From Bacteroidaceae bacterium (lineage in GTDB: Bacteria > Bacteroidota > Bacteroidia > Bacteroidales > Bacteroidaceae): a stretch of DNA of 64,000 nucleotides. Position 1 is the stretch's first letter. The number at the start of each line of letters is the position of its first letter. The DNA is taken from NCBI GenBank assembly GCA_017465905.1, contig JAFTVE010000046.1:22584-86583 (forward strand), written 5' to 3'. The notes under the pieces were generated by a model. It ran no database searches, was not told where the DNA came from, and worked only from the letters and a program-made list of their open reading frames with translations. Shown here one piece after another: positions 7,925-17,774 of the stretch. The position numbers and the translations under genes are program-made.

Positions 7925-9109
7925 TTATCTTCCCATAATTTCGCGTATGCCATCCATGTCAAACGACAGGGTGAAGCGCAGCGTCTGGTCGAGCGGGTTG
8001 CTCTGCGCCATGGAGATGAGGTAGGCTGCATCGAGTGAGAATACATTCATCTTGAAGCCTGTACCGAGGGTGAAGTATTTGCGGTTGCTCTTGTACTCGT
8101 TTTCGTAGTGGTAGCCTCCACGGAGGAAGAACTGGTTGTTGTAGGCATACTCCACACCGGCTCCCCAGTAGATTTCCTGCAGCTCCTCGCGGAAGCCTCC
8201 GGGGGCATCGGCAAAGGACTGGAAGATGCCGGCAATGGGGGAGATGTCGTTGTAGCCTCCGGCATCGAGCCAGGACTGATATTCTGAGGCGTAGGAGTAG
8301 CTGTCGTCAACGAAATCCTCACCGAACTCCTCGTTCAGGAACTGACGGTACGAGGGCTTGGTGGGTACCATGAGCTTATTGACGTCGGCGCTGAAGGAGA
8401 TGGTGTTGTATTCGTCGATGGGCACCAGGATGGAGGCACCAAGGCGCAGGTTGGTGGGGATGAACTGGTTGGTGTTGCCACCGTCATACGAGATCTTGCT
8501 TCCGATGTTGGAGGCGTTCAGACCGAGGTTGAAGAGGCACTCGCGGCGGCCCAGCATCACGTAGTTGGTATAGAACATGGCGATGTCGGCTGCAAAGGCT
8601 TGGCCCGAGGTGATGTCCTCATCGTAGTTGTACTGGAGGTCGGAGTGTATGAAACGCAGACCTACAGAGGCCGAGAAGGTCTCTGACAACATGCGTGAGT
8701 AGGCAAAGTCGATGGCCATCTCATAGGGGCGGATAACGTAGTTGTCGGCATATACATCGCCCAAAGAGAAGTAGGTGAGCGAACCGCTGATGGCCTGGTA
8801 GTCGCCAATGCGGTAGTAGCCTACGAGGTTGGCAAGGTCGATGTCGCTCACGAGCTGGCGCAACCAAGGGGTATAGGCGAGCGAGAAGCCTGCAGGACTG
8901 ATGGCGAAGGGGTACTTCGCGGGGTTCCAGTACTGGGAGTTCACGTCGGGGTCGGTAGCGGCACCTACGTCGCCCATGGCACCGGCACGTGAGTCGGGAG
9001 CGATGGAGAGAGAGGTCACGCCCGTGAGTACGGGGTTGAACATGTCTTTTTGTGCCATTGCCGAGGTGGCAAGCAGTATGGCGGATAGTATCAAGAGTGT
9101 TTTCTTCAT
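7925..9109 (-). CDS. porV: Type IX secretion system outer-membrane protein PorV
   Basis: A 394-residue outer-membrane beta-barrel with a signal peptide (MKKTLLILSAILLATSAMAQ) and the opening FNPVLTGVTSLSIAPDSRAG, which is characteristic of PorV (LptO), a FadL-like barrel. PorV shuttles type IX cargo from the translocon to the PorU sortase complex. Alternating aromatic strands run to the C-terminus, which ends in LRFTLSFDMDGIREIMGR. It follows porU by 74 bases and was probably transcribed with it. Confidence 0.93.
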   Translation of the reverse strand: MKKTLLILSAILLATSAMAQKDMFNPVLTGVTSLSIAPDSRAGAMGDVGAATDPDVNSQYWNPAKYPFAISPAGFSLAYTPWLRQLVSDIDLANLVGYYRIGDYQAISGSLTYFSLGDVYADNYVIRPYEMAIDFAYSRMLSETFSASVGLRFIHSDLQYNYDEDITSGQAFAADIAMFYTNYVMLGRRECLFNLGLNASNIGSKISYDGGNTNQFIPTNLRLGASILVPIDEYNTISFSADVNKLMVPTKPSYRQFLNEEFGEDFVDDSYSYASEYQSWLDAGGYNDISPIAGIFQSFADAPGGFREELQEIYWGAGVEYAYNNQFFLRGGYHYENEYKSNRKYFTLGTGFKMNVFSLDAAYLISMAQSNPLDQTLRFTLSFDMDGIREIMGR

Positions 9110-9183
9110 ATTTAAATTTACTATTTACAAATAACAGGTTGCTTTAATCTCTAAACTCTAAACCCTAAACTTTATTGCCTTCG

Positions 9184-12100
9184 TCAGCGCAAAATAGTCA
9201 GTTTCTTGGCTCGGCTGGTCGACTTGCCGCTTGCCGAGGTCACGGTGACGCGATACAGGTATACGCCCGAGGCGAGGGGTTGGCCTGCCGAGGTGCAGAG
9301 GCCCCAGTCGGCGGTGTAGTGATTGTCGGGCGTGGTAGCCTGTTCGGTGAGGGTCCATAGCGTGCGGCCTGAGAAGTCGAACACCTCGAACTTCACCGTT
9401 ACCTCTGTCTCGGGACGGTCGTGGGTGAGCATGAAGGTGGTGTGCTCGCGGGCTGGGCTATGCGTGGTTGTAACCTCAAGGATGCGTGGGCGCAGTCCCT
9501 TCACTACCTCAAAGTCTACGGTTACGGTGGTGGCGTTGTTCATCATGTCCCAAGCGCGGAACATCAGGGTGTGCATACCCTCGCTCAGCTCGGGGAGGCG
9601 GTACGATACGGTGCCACGGGTATAGTCGCCTAACTCTGAGGTGTAGTAGTTGTTGAGGTTATAGGTGAGCGATGCCTCGCCATCGATGATGGCTATGAGG
9701 TCGTGACCGATGCCGTTACCCACGGTGTTGATGCCGTCGGGGTCCTCGAGCATCACCAGCAGGTGGGGGGTCTCGTTCACTTGGTCGCCGCTGACGAAGT
9801 CGGGTGAGTTGAGATACAGCTCTACCTTGGGGCCGAGGCTGTCGTTGACCAGTCCGTCGGCTGTGCCGCCCAGGAGGAATTGGTTGAACATGCCCTTGGC
9901 TTCGCGGTCGTGGGCATCGCTCACGGCATAGAGGTTGATGAGGCCGCTCTTCAATGAGTAGTTGATGTCCATGGGTACTCGGAAGGTGAAGGTGAACTCT
10001 CCGTTGCGCACCGAGTCGCCGCCGATGAAGAGTGTCTTCGTACGTTCTCTAAAGCTGAATGGCTGCGATGCACTGCCTGCATTGTTGCGACAGTTGACAA
10101 TCTCTATGTTGTCAAATACGGTGGCGTGCATCACTCCGGTGAAGTCCGATGCTTGGGTGCCGTCGAGCGTGGTCACGTGGCCCTTGACACTGACACGGGC
10201 ACCTGCCTTCAGCGTGATGTCCTCTTTTCCCGCTGTGCTGATGCCGTTGACCTCGTCAATCACCATGTTGTAGTCGGTGTTGCCCACGATGAGTGCGGGG
10301 TCGCCCAAGAGGGCGTAGTTGAGCTTGTTCTCGCTCATGTCCTGCAACGAACCGTTGGTGGTGGTGATGAGGCTGCATTTGGCCAGGCGTATGGCATCGC
10401 CCAAGCTGTAACGTCGGTTGTGCTCGTCGCGGGCAAAGGCATACTTCGAGAAGAAGTAGTTGATGCGGCGGTTCTGGTCGGAGAAGGTGGTGCGCGTAGA
10501 GGTCATCAGAGCGATGGCTCCTCCCTTGGGGTTGAGGAAGGCATACTCGCCGAACGAGGTCGTGGAGTTGTCGAACGGGCTGATGTCGCACGATACCGTC
10601 ACCCACACTGGCAGACGGGGCGAGGCGAGCTGCTCCATATCGGTCTTGCTGATGACCATCTCGTGGGACAGCACGTCGGGGCTGCCATGACCGCTGTAGT
10701 TGACCATCAGGGCACCTTCGTTGAGCAGCTCGAGCAGGCGCTTGCGCACGGTGGGGTAGCTGTGTCCGGTGGCGGTCACCTCCATGGGGTAGGTGTCCCA
10801 GTAGATGCGCTTCACCATATAGTCGGGGTAGTTGCCTTCGAGCATGAGTGCCACTTGCTCGGCATCGCTCATGTGCTGGTTGTTGTCGCCGTCGTCGCCC
10901 AGCATGAGAATCGTGTTCTTCCACGCTCCGGCATTGGCGTTGTCCATGTAGGTGATGACCTTGTCGACGGCATCGCGTGCTTGCGCTACGCTGGTCACGG
11001 GGAAGCGTCCCACGCCGATGTCCACCTTGTCGAGGAGCAGGCGCTTGCCTTCGCCATCGTCAAGCAGGCCGAAGTAGTCCTCCATCACATACGATGAGGT
11101 GGAGCTGAATGAGTTGACGGCCTCGAAGCACAAGAGGTAATCGTCGGGCGACTGCCCCTTCCAGGCCGATGACAGCATACGGTTGTCCCAAGCGGCATCG
11201 CCGAAGAGCAGCAGGTACTTGGGCGCATCGTCCATCGTCTCGGCGCGGTCGTACAGCATCTTCAGGTAACGGCGGTAGGCCGTGGCATCGGGTGTTCCCG
11301 AGGAGAACTCGTTGTATATCTCGTCGGCACGCACCACCTTTACACGTAATCCGCTATGCGTGCGGTGTGCCTCAGCCAAGCGCTCGGCCTGTGTGGTGAG
11401 CTTGCCGCTCGATGGCACGATGATGATATAGTCCATCGGCTCCGTAGCATGCAGGTCTTGATTAGCCACCTCGCCTACTATTTCGGGCATGGGGTAGTTG
11501 CTTTGGGTGCCAACGACAATGAACATATCACCATGTGTCCCATTGGCCGTAAAGGTATTCGTCGTTTTGTCGAAGGGTATCTGCCTTATCGAGGTTGCAT
11601 CGGTGACACGCCACACGACCGTATGCTCATCACCCCATATGCCTACATCGTAAGTATGGATGCCTTCGCTGGTGGCATAGATGGGTCCTCCTCCTCCTCT
11701 TAGGTTGCTTTTCGTGTAGTTGAAACGCCAATAGTCAAGACGGCCCGATGTGCCTGTCGGACGATTATGAGTCAGTGTCAACGTATGGTTACCGATAGCA
11801 CCACCTAATGTCTTCATATCAATCGTGTAGCTGCGCGTAGTACTCGAAGCTTCGCTATGCCGACCCACAGGGCTGAGCGTAAGGGTACCCAGTGAGGTGC
11901 TATCTAGAACCACCGACAGCGAGGTGCTGCTACTGCCATTGTGGGTGAAGCAGACATCGAGTACAGCCTTTTCGGGAGCATAGCTGAGGAAATCCAAAGG
12001 GTAGCGCTTTATGTTACCGCCTGCATAGTCATAGCTATCTACCAACTGGCGTCCTCCGTGAAACCATGCATAATCATCCACCTCGTACAACACATAGGCT

Positions 12101-12942
12101 GGTGTCGTTTGAATGACAGGCTCCACTATAGGAAGCGAATCCTCGCAGACAAATGTAGCCGGTTCGCCCTCCGCTTCGTCCGTCAAGAAGTAGTAGCCAT
12201 ATTCGGAATAGGGATTGCGGGTATGAGTGAAGGTGTTGTCGCTTTGCAGCGTCCACTTTATGGGACCATTGGCATAAAAAAGCAAGCGGTGATTGTCTGT
12301 ACGCCACAGAGGTACCTCGCAGAGGTCATCAATCCATGAGTCGGTATCGCTCTCAGAAAGAGGGTGACCGCCATATCCAAAGAGACGTACCCTGCTGGGG
12401 TCGCTGAAGCCCATGTTCCTGAGGTGAGTATGGGTAAGCATGTGGACACCATTCTCCGCCACGCGCAGTTTCACCCAGCGACCTTTGCTCAATTGAGAAT
12501 GGAGTGCCTCTTCTTGCTCTTGGAAAGAACTTCTAGCATATGCCTTAACCGCAGATGAAGTGCTCTTCACCTTAAGTGTAAAGCTCACAATCTTCTGATA
12601 CTTCCCGTCGCGCCAAATGATGGGAGTAAACGAGATGTCCAGTTGTCCGCGCTTGGCACTGATGCCTTTGTATACATCCATCTTTGGCCATTCGGGGAGT
12701 CCAGCCTCGGCAGGCAGACGGAAGCGTGCGATTTCCTCTGTCGTGAGCGGCTTCAGCTCGGGATATTCGATGGCGACGCTGTAGGTGTGTCCTGCGTGGT
12801 CGTAGCCGAGGTCGATGCTGTGGGTGAACACCGGTGTCACCGTGTCCTGCGCATAGGTCGCCCAGTCCACCTCCAGCTCATTCTGCGCTTTTGCTGGCAG
12901 TAGCGCAAGAAGCAATATGGGTAGTAATAAATATCGTGTCAT
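9184..12942 (-). CDS. porU: Type IX secretion system sortase PorU
   Basis: A gingipain-family (C25) cysteine peptidase that removes the C-terminal sorting domain of type IX cargo and links it to the cell surface. A signal peptide covers residues 1-19. An N-terminal beta-rich region runs to about residue 500. The C25 domain starts near MDYIIIVPSSGK. His752 (NYSGHGSPD) and Cys785 (VSCDISPFD) form the catalytic pair by position. The C-terminus ends in an Ig-like domain, LASGVYLYRVTV near 1220, similar to sorting or FlgD-like domains. The length of 1252 residues suits the family. Confidence 0.95.
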   Translation of the reverse strand: MTRYLLLPILLLALLPAKAQNELEVDWATYAQDTVTPVFTHSIDLGYDHAGHTYSVAIEYPELKPLTTEEIARFRLPAEAGLPEWPKMDVYKGISAKRGQLDISFTPIIWRDGKYQKIVSFTLKVKSTSSAVKAYARSSFQEQEEALHSQLSKGRWVKLRVAENGVHMLTHTHLRNMGFSDPSRVRLFGYGGHPLSESDTDSWIDDLCEVPLWRTDNHRLLFYANGPIKWTLQSDNTFTHTRNPYSEYGYYFLTDEAEGEPATFVCEDSLPIVEPVIQTTPAYVLYEVDDYAWFHGGRQLVDSYDYAGGNIKRYPLDFLSYAPEKAVLDVCFTHNGSSSTSLSVVLDSTSLGTLTLSPVGRHSEASSTTRSYTIDMKTLGGAIGNHTLTLTHNRPTGTSGRLDYWRFNYTKSNLRGGGGPIYATSEGIHTYDVGIWGDEHTVVWRVTDATSIRQIPFDKTTNTFTANGTHGDMFIVVGTQSNYPMPEIVGEVANQDLHATEPMDYIIIVPSSGKLTTQAERLAEAHRTHSGLRVKVVRADEIYNEFSSGTPDATAYRRYLKMLYDRAETMDDAPKYLLLFGDAAWDNRMLSSAWKGQSPDDYLLCFEAVNSFSSTSSYVMEDYFGLLDDGEGKRLLLDKVDIGVGRFPVTSVAQARDAVDKVITYMDNANAGAWKNTILMLGDDGDNNQHMSDAEQVALMLEGNYPDYMVKRIYWDTYPMEVTATGHSYPTVRKRLLELLNEGALMVNYSGHGSPDVLSHEMVISKTDMEQLASPRLPVWVTVSCDISPFDNSTTSFGEYAFLNPKGGAIALMTSTRTTFSDQNRRINYFFSKYAFARDEHNRRYSLGDAIRLAKCSLITTTNGSLQDMSENKLNYALLGDPALIVGNTDYNMVIDEVNGISTAGKEDITLKAGARVSVKGHVTTLDGTQASDFTGVMHATVFDNIEIVNCRNNAGSASQPFSFRERTKTLFIGGDSVRNGEFTFTFRVPMDINYSLKSGLINLYAVSDAHDREAKGMFNQFLLGGTADGLVNDSLGPKVELYLNSPDFVSGDQVNETPHLLVMLEDPDGINTVGNGIGHDLIAIIDGEASLTYNLNNYYTSELGDYTRGTVSYRLPELSEGMHTLMFRAWDMMNNATTVTVDFEVVKGLRPRILEVTTTHSPAREHTTFMLTHDRPETEVTVKFEVFDFSGRTLWTLTEQATTPDNHYTADWGLCTSAGQPLASGVYLYRVTVTSASGKSTSRAKKLTILR

Positions 12943-13049
12943 AGTTTTATTGTATAATAATAAACGTGACGTGAGCTTCTTTATTGTGTTACTGTCTTCT
13001 TGGCGTTTGCCCCAATAGCATCATGTCTTGCTCCTATGAACTAAGGCAT

Positions 13050-13877
13050 TCACTTGACGGAGTCATTGCTCATACGGTTGCTGATGAACTCTATCTGACG
13101 CTTTAGCTCGTCCTGCTGCTTCTCAAGCTGTTTGACGGTACGTATGACTGAACCTAAGCGGCTTACCTGCACGAGGATTTCGCTATCGGCCTTGCTGAGG
13201 GGGAGAGTAGCCTTACCCTTATTTCCCACGAGGGTGACCTTGATGGATTTGCCGTTCAGGCTGGCAAGGAAGTTGGCAGCATTGTCCAACCCCTCGGTGG
13301 GGAAGTCGACCCGCTCGGTGCGTCCCATCGCATTGCTTGTGGCGTATGCTGGCTCCGAAGCCTTGAGCTCTACGTAGCTGTCGTTGTTGGTGCTGATGCG
13401 CAGGGTGTGTGCCTCGATGGGCTTGCCATGGTGGAAGACAATGAGCGACGATGTGCCCTTTTCGCTGGTTTGTGGGCGCATATAGCTACGGCCGACATTC
13501 TTCTCCGTGCTGTGGCGTGGGGAGTAGTAGTGGCCTATCTCCTCGTAACGAGGGTTCTTGTCGAGCTTCAGCCCTTGGGTGAGTGGCTCTATGTTTGCTC
13601 TTGCAGTGGTGAGGCTGCTGTCGATGTAGTGAAGCCCTATACGGGTCTCGTCCAGCTCGATGCGTTGGTGTAGGCGTATAGCCTGTTTCCTTGTGTCAAA
13701 TTCCTTGGGATATAGCTCTCTGATGCTGTCGAGCTGAAGCTTGGCCTTGCTGTATTCCTGGTGCTGGTATGCTTGTGTGGCACGTTGCAGCAATGCTTGG
13801 GCCTCTTGCTGCTCCTTGTTGGCACATCCTGCTATGAGTAGTATTGCAGTGGTAAGAATGATGTTTTTCTTTCTCAT
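13050..13877 (-). CDS. Predicted lipoprotein with helical N-terminal repeat and coiled-coil tail
   Basis: A 275-residue protein with a lipobox (LLIAGC, Cys about residue 17). Residues 20-60 look like a TPR-type helix pair (ALLQRATQAYQHQEYSKAK, then LDSIRELYP). The middle is beta-rich. The last 40 residues (VKQLEKQQDELKRQIEFI) should form a coiled coil. I do not recognise a named family. It lies 108 bases upstream of porU on the same strand, so a link with the secretion system is possible but only by neighbourhood. Confidence 0.75.
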   Translation of the reverse strand: MRKKNIILTTAILLIAGCANKEQQEAQALLQRATQAYQHQEYSKAKLQLDSIRELYPKEFDTRKQAIRLHQRIELDETRIGLHYIDSSLTTARANIEPLTQGLKLDKNPRYEEIGHYYSPRHSTEKNVGRSYMRPQTSEKGTSSLIVFHHGKPIEAHTLRISTNNDSYVELKASEPAYATSNAMGRTERVDFPTEGLDNAANFLASLNGKSIKVTLVGNKGKATLPLSKADSEILVQVSRLGSVIRTVKQLEKQQDELKRQIEFISNRMSNDSVK

Positions 13878-14077
13878 GTTGTGTATGGTTATATTTTGCC
13901 TATTTATGGTGTAAAAGTAGTGTTATTATTCCATATTTAATAGCAATATTGCCAAAAAAGTGAAAAGCTTTGGCAAGAATCGAAGAAAAACAGTTTTTTT
14001 TGAGTAAATTCGCAAGGTTTTTGTGAACATAAAAAGTGGCGTGGTGGAAACCTTAGCCAATTATATAGCTTTTTTCT

Positions 14078-15514
14078 ATGAAACATATATCTCCCGAAGA
14101 GCTGAAAGCGATGTTCGACACGAAGCTGTTTCACCTTATCGGCACTACAGCTGATGAGTTGGGCCTTGAATGCTACGTCGTGGGCGGCTATGTGCGCGAC
14201 CTCTATCTGGAGCGCCCCTCCAAGGATATCGACGTGGTGGTCGTAGGTAGCGGTATCGCCATGGCTGAGGCTCTGCGCAAGAAACTTGGCCGGGGTGCCC
14301 ATGTAAGCATCTTCCGTAACTTCGGCACCGCACAGCTCAAGTGGCGCGACATGGAGGTGGAGTTCGTGGGGGCCCGCAAGGAATCTTACACCCACGACTC
14401 GCGCAAGCCTATCGTGGAGGATGGTACCCTGGAGGACGACCAGAACCGCCGCGATTTCACCATCAATGCGCTTGCCGTATGCCTCAATGCTGAGCGCTTC
14501 GGCCAACTTACCGACCCCTTTGACGGACTTCTCGATATGGAGGACCGCCTCATTTGCACACCGCTCGACCCCGATGTCACCTTCAGCGATGATCCTCTGC
14601 GCATGATGCGCTGCATACGTTTTGCTACGCAGCTCAACTTCTATATTGAGGAGGAGACCTTCGAGTCGCTCACACGCAATGCCGAGCGCATCAAGATTAT
14701 CTCCAAGGAGCGTATCATTGATGAACTCAACAAAATCATTGCTTCGCCTGTCCCCTCCAAAGGATTTGTGGAACTCGACCGCAGTGGACTTCTTCCCCTC
14801 ATCTTCCCCGAGCTGGCAGCATTGCAGGGCGTGGAAATCATGAACGGGCGAGCCCACAAGGATAACTTCTACCATACGCTCGAAGTGCTCGACAACATTG
14901 CTCGCCACACCGATAACTTATGGCTGCGCTGGGCAGCCCTGCTCCACGACATCGGTAAGCCGCGCACCAAGCGCTGGGACCCACGCTTGGGATGGACCTT
15001 CCACAACCACAACTTCATTGGTGAGAAGATGATACCCAGCATCTTCCGCAACATGAAGCTGCCGATGAACGAGAAGATGAAGTATGTGCAGAAACTCGTG
15101 GGACTCCACATGCGTCCCATCGTCATTGCCGATGAGGAGGTGACCGACAGCGCCGTTCGTCGTCTGCTCTTCGAGGCTGGCGACGACATCGACGACCTGA
15201 TGATGCTGTGCGAGGCCGACATCACCTCGAAGAACGAACTGCGTAAGCAACGTTTCCTTGATAACTTCCGCCTCGTGCGCGTCAAACTCAAGGATCTCGA
15301 GGAGCGTGACCTAATACGTAACTTTCAGCCCCCTGTTGATGGCGACGAGATTATGCGCACCTTCGGCCTCACCCCCTGTGCCGAAGTGGGAGCACTCAAA
15401 AGCAGCATCAAGGATGCCATCCTCGACGGCATCATCCCTAACGAGCACGATGCTGCCTATGAATACATGATGAAAAAGGCTCGTGAGATGGGGTTGAGCA
15501 AAGTGGATAGTTGA
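14078..15514 (+). CDS. CCA tRNA nucleotidyltransferase/poly(A) polymerase-type with HD domain
   Basis: A class II nucleotidyltransferase of 478 residues. The active site is VVGGYVRDLYLERPSKDIDV (residues 26-45), with the GG motif and the DxD aspartates. RRDFTINALAV is the next conserved motif, and LRMMRCIRFATQL begins the neck. A C-terminal HD domain carries LLHDIGKP (about 288-295). The family adds CCA to tRNA 3' ends; the HD domain suggests phosphohydrolase activity as in the E. coli enzyme. The first gene of a short plus-strand block. Confidence 0.92.
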   Translation: MKHISPEELKAMFDTKLFHLIGTTADELGLECYVVGGYVRDLYLERPSKDIDVVVVGSGIAMAEALRKKLGRGAHVSIFRNFGTAQLKWRDMEVEFVGARKESYTHDSRKPIVEDGTLEDDQNRRDFTINALAVCLNAERFGQLTDPFDGLLDMEDRLICTPLDPDVTFSDDPLRMMRCIRFATQLNFYIEEETFESLTRNAERIKIISKERIIDELNKIIASPVPSKGFVELDRSGLLPLIFPELAALQGVEIMNGRAHKDNFYHTLEVLDNIARHTDNLWLRWAALLHDIGKPRTKRWDPRLGWTFHNHNFIGEKMIPSIFRNMKLPMNEKMKYVQKLVGLHMRPIVIADEEVTDSAVRRLLFEAGDDIDDLMMLCEADITSKNELRKQRFLDNFRLVRVKLKDLEERDLIRNFQPPVDGDEIMRTFGLTPCAEVGALKSSIKDAILDGIIPNEHDAAYEYMMKKAREMGLSKVDS

Positions 15515-15624
15515 TAGATGAAAGTGGAAAGTACTTTTCGTTCGGATGACTGCTTTCATCTCCAAACGTTCAATTCAAAACTCAGAACCATCATCTATCA
15601 TCTTTTAACTGTCAATTAAACAAA

Positions 15625-16251
15625 GTGCTTCATCGTCTAATCGCTGAAGGCGAACACCAGCAGCAGGATTTCAAGTATGAAATCTCCGATGCACGCAAGA
15701 TTGCGCGCACCCTCTCGGCATTTGCCAATACCGACGGGGGCCGTCTGCTCATTGGCGTGAAGGACAACGGCAAGATAGCTGGTGTACGTAGCGATGAAGA
15801 GATTTATATGGTTGAGGCTGCTGCCTCCCTCTATTGCACCCCGCCCGTAGAGTGCCGTATGAGCATTCACCGTGAAGAGGGACATAACGTTGTCATTGCT
15901 GAGGTAGATGCGGTAGAACGTCCCCCCGTATGTGCTCGGCTCGATGACGGCAAGCTCTGTGCTTTCGTCCGTATCGCCGATGAAAATATCGTGGCCACAC
16001 CCGTGCAGATGGCACTTTGGCGCGAAGCAACCGATGACGTCGGTACCCTGCTCCCTTTCACTCCGCGCGAGCAAGCCCTGCTGCAGATGCTCACCGAGGC
16101 TCCCGAGCCTCTCACGCTCAATCGCTTCATCCGCCTTGGTCGCCTTCCTCGCCACCGTGCCGTACGCCTGTTAGCTCAATTCATTCGTTTTGGCCTCATC
16201 GAGCAACGCTTCGTAGCCCACACCTTTGTCTATACAGCAGTGGAAAACTAA
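15625..16251 (+). CDS. Small AlbA_2/Schlafen-type ATP-binding protein
   Basis: A 208-residue protein that starts at a GTG. Residues 1-120 match the AlbA_2 (Schlafen AAA_4-like) domain: EHQQQDFKYEISDARKIART (about 10-29), FANTDGGRLLIGVKDNG (about 33-49) and a final FVRIADENIVATP (about 113-125). The C-terminus looks like a winged-helix half (REQALLQMLTEAPEPLTLN). The family is linked to regulation or defence, but no function is proven for short forms. It lies 110 bases after the CCA-type gene. Confidence 0.8.
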   Translation: MLHRLIAEGEHQQQDFKYEISDARKIARTLSAFANTDGGRLLIGVKDNGKIAGVRSDEEIYMVEAAASLYCTPPVECRMSIHREEGHNVVIAEVDAVERPPVCARLDDGKLCAFVRIADENIVATPVQMALWREATDDVGTLLPFTPREQALLQMLTEAPEPLTLNRFIRLGRLPRHRAVRLLAQFIRFGLIEQRFVAHTFVYTAVEN

Positions 16252-16330
16252 ATTATGATGCCTGCTCCAGTGAGCAAATATACTACTTTTCTCCTATTAA
16301 ATGGTTGGAATCAAGTGATACCATATACAG

Positions 16331-16378
16331 AAATCACCCATAACAGATTCTCTTAGTTCAGTCTGTTATGGGTGATTT
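16331..16378. terminator. Bidirectional terminator between the AlbA-type gene and rseP
   Basis: A perfect 16-base stem, aaatcacccataacag at 16331-16346 with its complement at 16363-16378, and a 16-base loop. It lies between converging genes, with A/T-rich flanks on both sides. Confidence 0.8.
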
Positions 16379-16429
16379 GATTCTTGTGAATGCTGCCTGA
16401 CTAGGCTTTATGTGTCTTCGTTGCTCTTG

Positions 16430-17764
16430 TTAGAAGAAAAAGCGGATGATGTCGTTGAAGTTGGCGTATATCATCAGACCGAAGAGGATAATCATGCCTG
16501 TGTACTGAGCATACTCCATGAACTTGTCGCTGGGCTTGCGACCGGTAATCATCTCGAAGAGCAAGAACATGAGGTGACCTCCATCGAGGGCCGGGATAGG
16601 GAGGATGTTCATGAAGGCGAGAATGATGGAGATGAAGGCAGTCATCATCCAGAAGCTGTACCAGTTCCACTGTGCAGGGAAGAGGCTACCTATAGTGCCG
16701 AAGCCGCCGAGCGAGGTGGCTCCTTCCTTGGTGAAGATATACTTGAAGTCGCTGACATAGCCTTTCAACGTGTTCCAACCATAGGCAATGCCGGCAGGAA
16801 TAGAGGCGAAGAACCCGTATTCCTTGATGGCGGGTGTATAGGGATAGGCAACGCTGACACCTACCTTGAAGTTCTCATCGGTGGCGACGGTGACGGTATC
16901 AAGCACGCCAGCACGACTATATACGATGCTGATGTCGTGGTTGACAATCTCGCCTTCCTCTTCCTGCAGCTTAAGTTGGGTGAGTGCTGTGTTGAAGGTG
17001 GTCCAGGTTTCGGTGGGCTTGCCATTGACGCTTACGATGTGGTCGCCTGCGAGAAGACCTGCACGTGCAGCACCCTGTCCGGCTACTACGCTGTCGATGG
17101 TCATGGGCATGTAGAAAGCGATGAAGGGCTGTGCGTCCTTCTGGAGGTCGAAGAGACCGAAGTCCTCAGGCATGCTAATGACGGTTTCACTGCCATCACG
17201 AAGTACGGTGACTTCATCAGCATTGGCTATGGCGCGTAGCATGTCGCCATTGTAGCGCTCAAAGGCTGTCTTGTTGGTGCGTACCAAAACATCGCCATCA
17301 CGGAAGCCGATGGCCTCGGCGCGCTCATTGAACTCCATGCCATACTTGCTGTTGTTGAGCGGAGTATAGGCATCGCCCCAAGTGAAGAGCACCATGGCGT
17401 AGATGAAGCAGGCAAGGATGAGGTTGAAGCATACACCGCCCACCATAATGAGGAGGCGCTGCCATGCTGGCTTGGTGCGGAACTCCCAGGGCTGGGGTGG
17501 TTGCTTCATTTGCTCCAGATTAAGGCTCTCGTCAATCATGCCCGACAGTTCTACGTATCCGCCGAAGGGGAGCCAGCCTACTACATATTCAGTCTCACTG
17601 CGCTTGGGCTTGTAGCGCAGGAGGGGTTTACCGAAAAAGAGCGAGAAGCGCTCGACGCGCACACCAAAGAGGCGTGCGAAGATGAAGTGTCCCAACTCGT
17701 GGATGACCACAAGAATGGTGAGTGAGAGGATTACTTGAATGAGTTTTATTAGAAAAACAGACAT
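16430..17764 (-). CDS. rseP: Site-2 protease RseP (regulator sigma-E protease family)
   Basis: An inner-membrane zinc protease that cuts transmembrane anti-sigma factors and signal-peptide remnants. The zinc motif HELGH lies at residues 22-26 in the first membrane helix. A PDZ-like domain region follows (AGLLAGDHIVSVNGKP, about 230-245). The second active-site motif NILPIPALDGGHL is near residue 390. The last two membrane helices follow. The length of 444 residues is typical. It lies 10 bases after dxr on the minus strand, in an order common in bacteria. Confidence 0.95.
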   Translation of the reverse strand: MSVFLIKLIQVILSLTILVVIHELGHFIFARLFGVRVERFSLFFGKPLLRYKPKRSETEYVVGWLPFGGYVELSGMIDESLNLEQMKQPPQPWEFRTKPAWQRLLIMVGGVCFNLILACFIYAMVLFTWGDAYTPLNNSKYGMEFNERAEAIGFRDGDVLVRTNKTAFERYNGDMLRAIANADEVTVLRDGSETVISMPEDFGLFDLQKDAQPFIAFYMPMTIDSVVAGQGAARAGLLAGDHIVSVNGKPTETWTTFNTALTQLKLQEEEGEIVNHDISIVYSRAGVLDTVTVATDENFKVGVSVAYPYTPAIKEYGFFASIPAGIAYGWNTLKGYVSDFKYIFTKEGATSLGGFGTIGSLFPAQWNWYSFWMMTAFISIILAFMNILPIPALDGGHLMFLLFEMITGRKPSDKFMEYAQYTGMIILFGLMIYANFNDIIRFFF

Positions 17765-17774
17765 TGTTTTTAAG

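Noticed and set aside
10126-11097. Long plus-strand frame opposite porU
   Set aside because: It mirrors the codons of porU on the other strand, has no family features and no promoter. The porU frame has catalytic residues and correct length.
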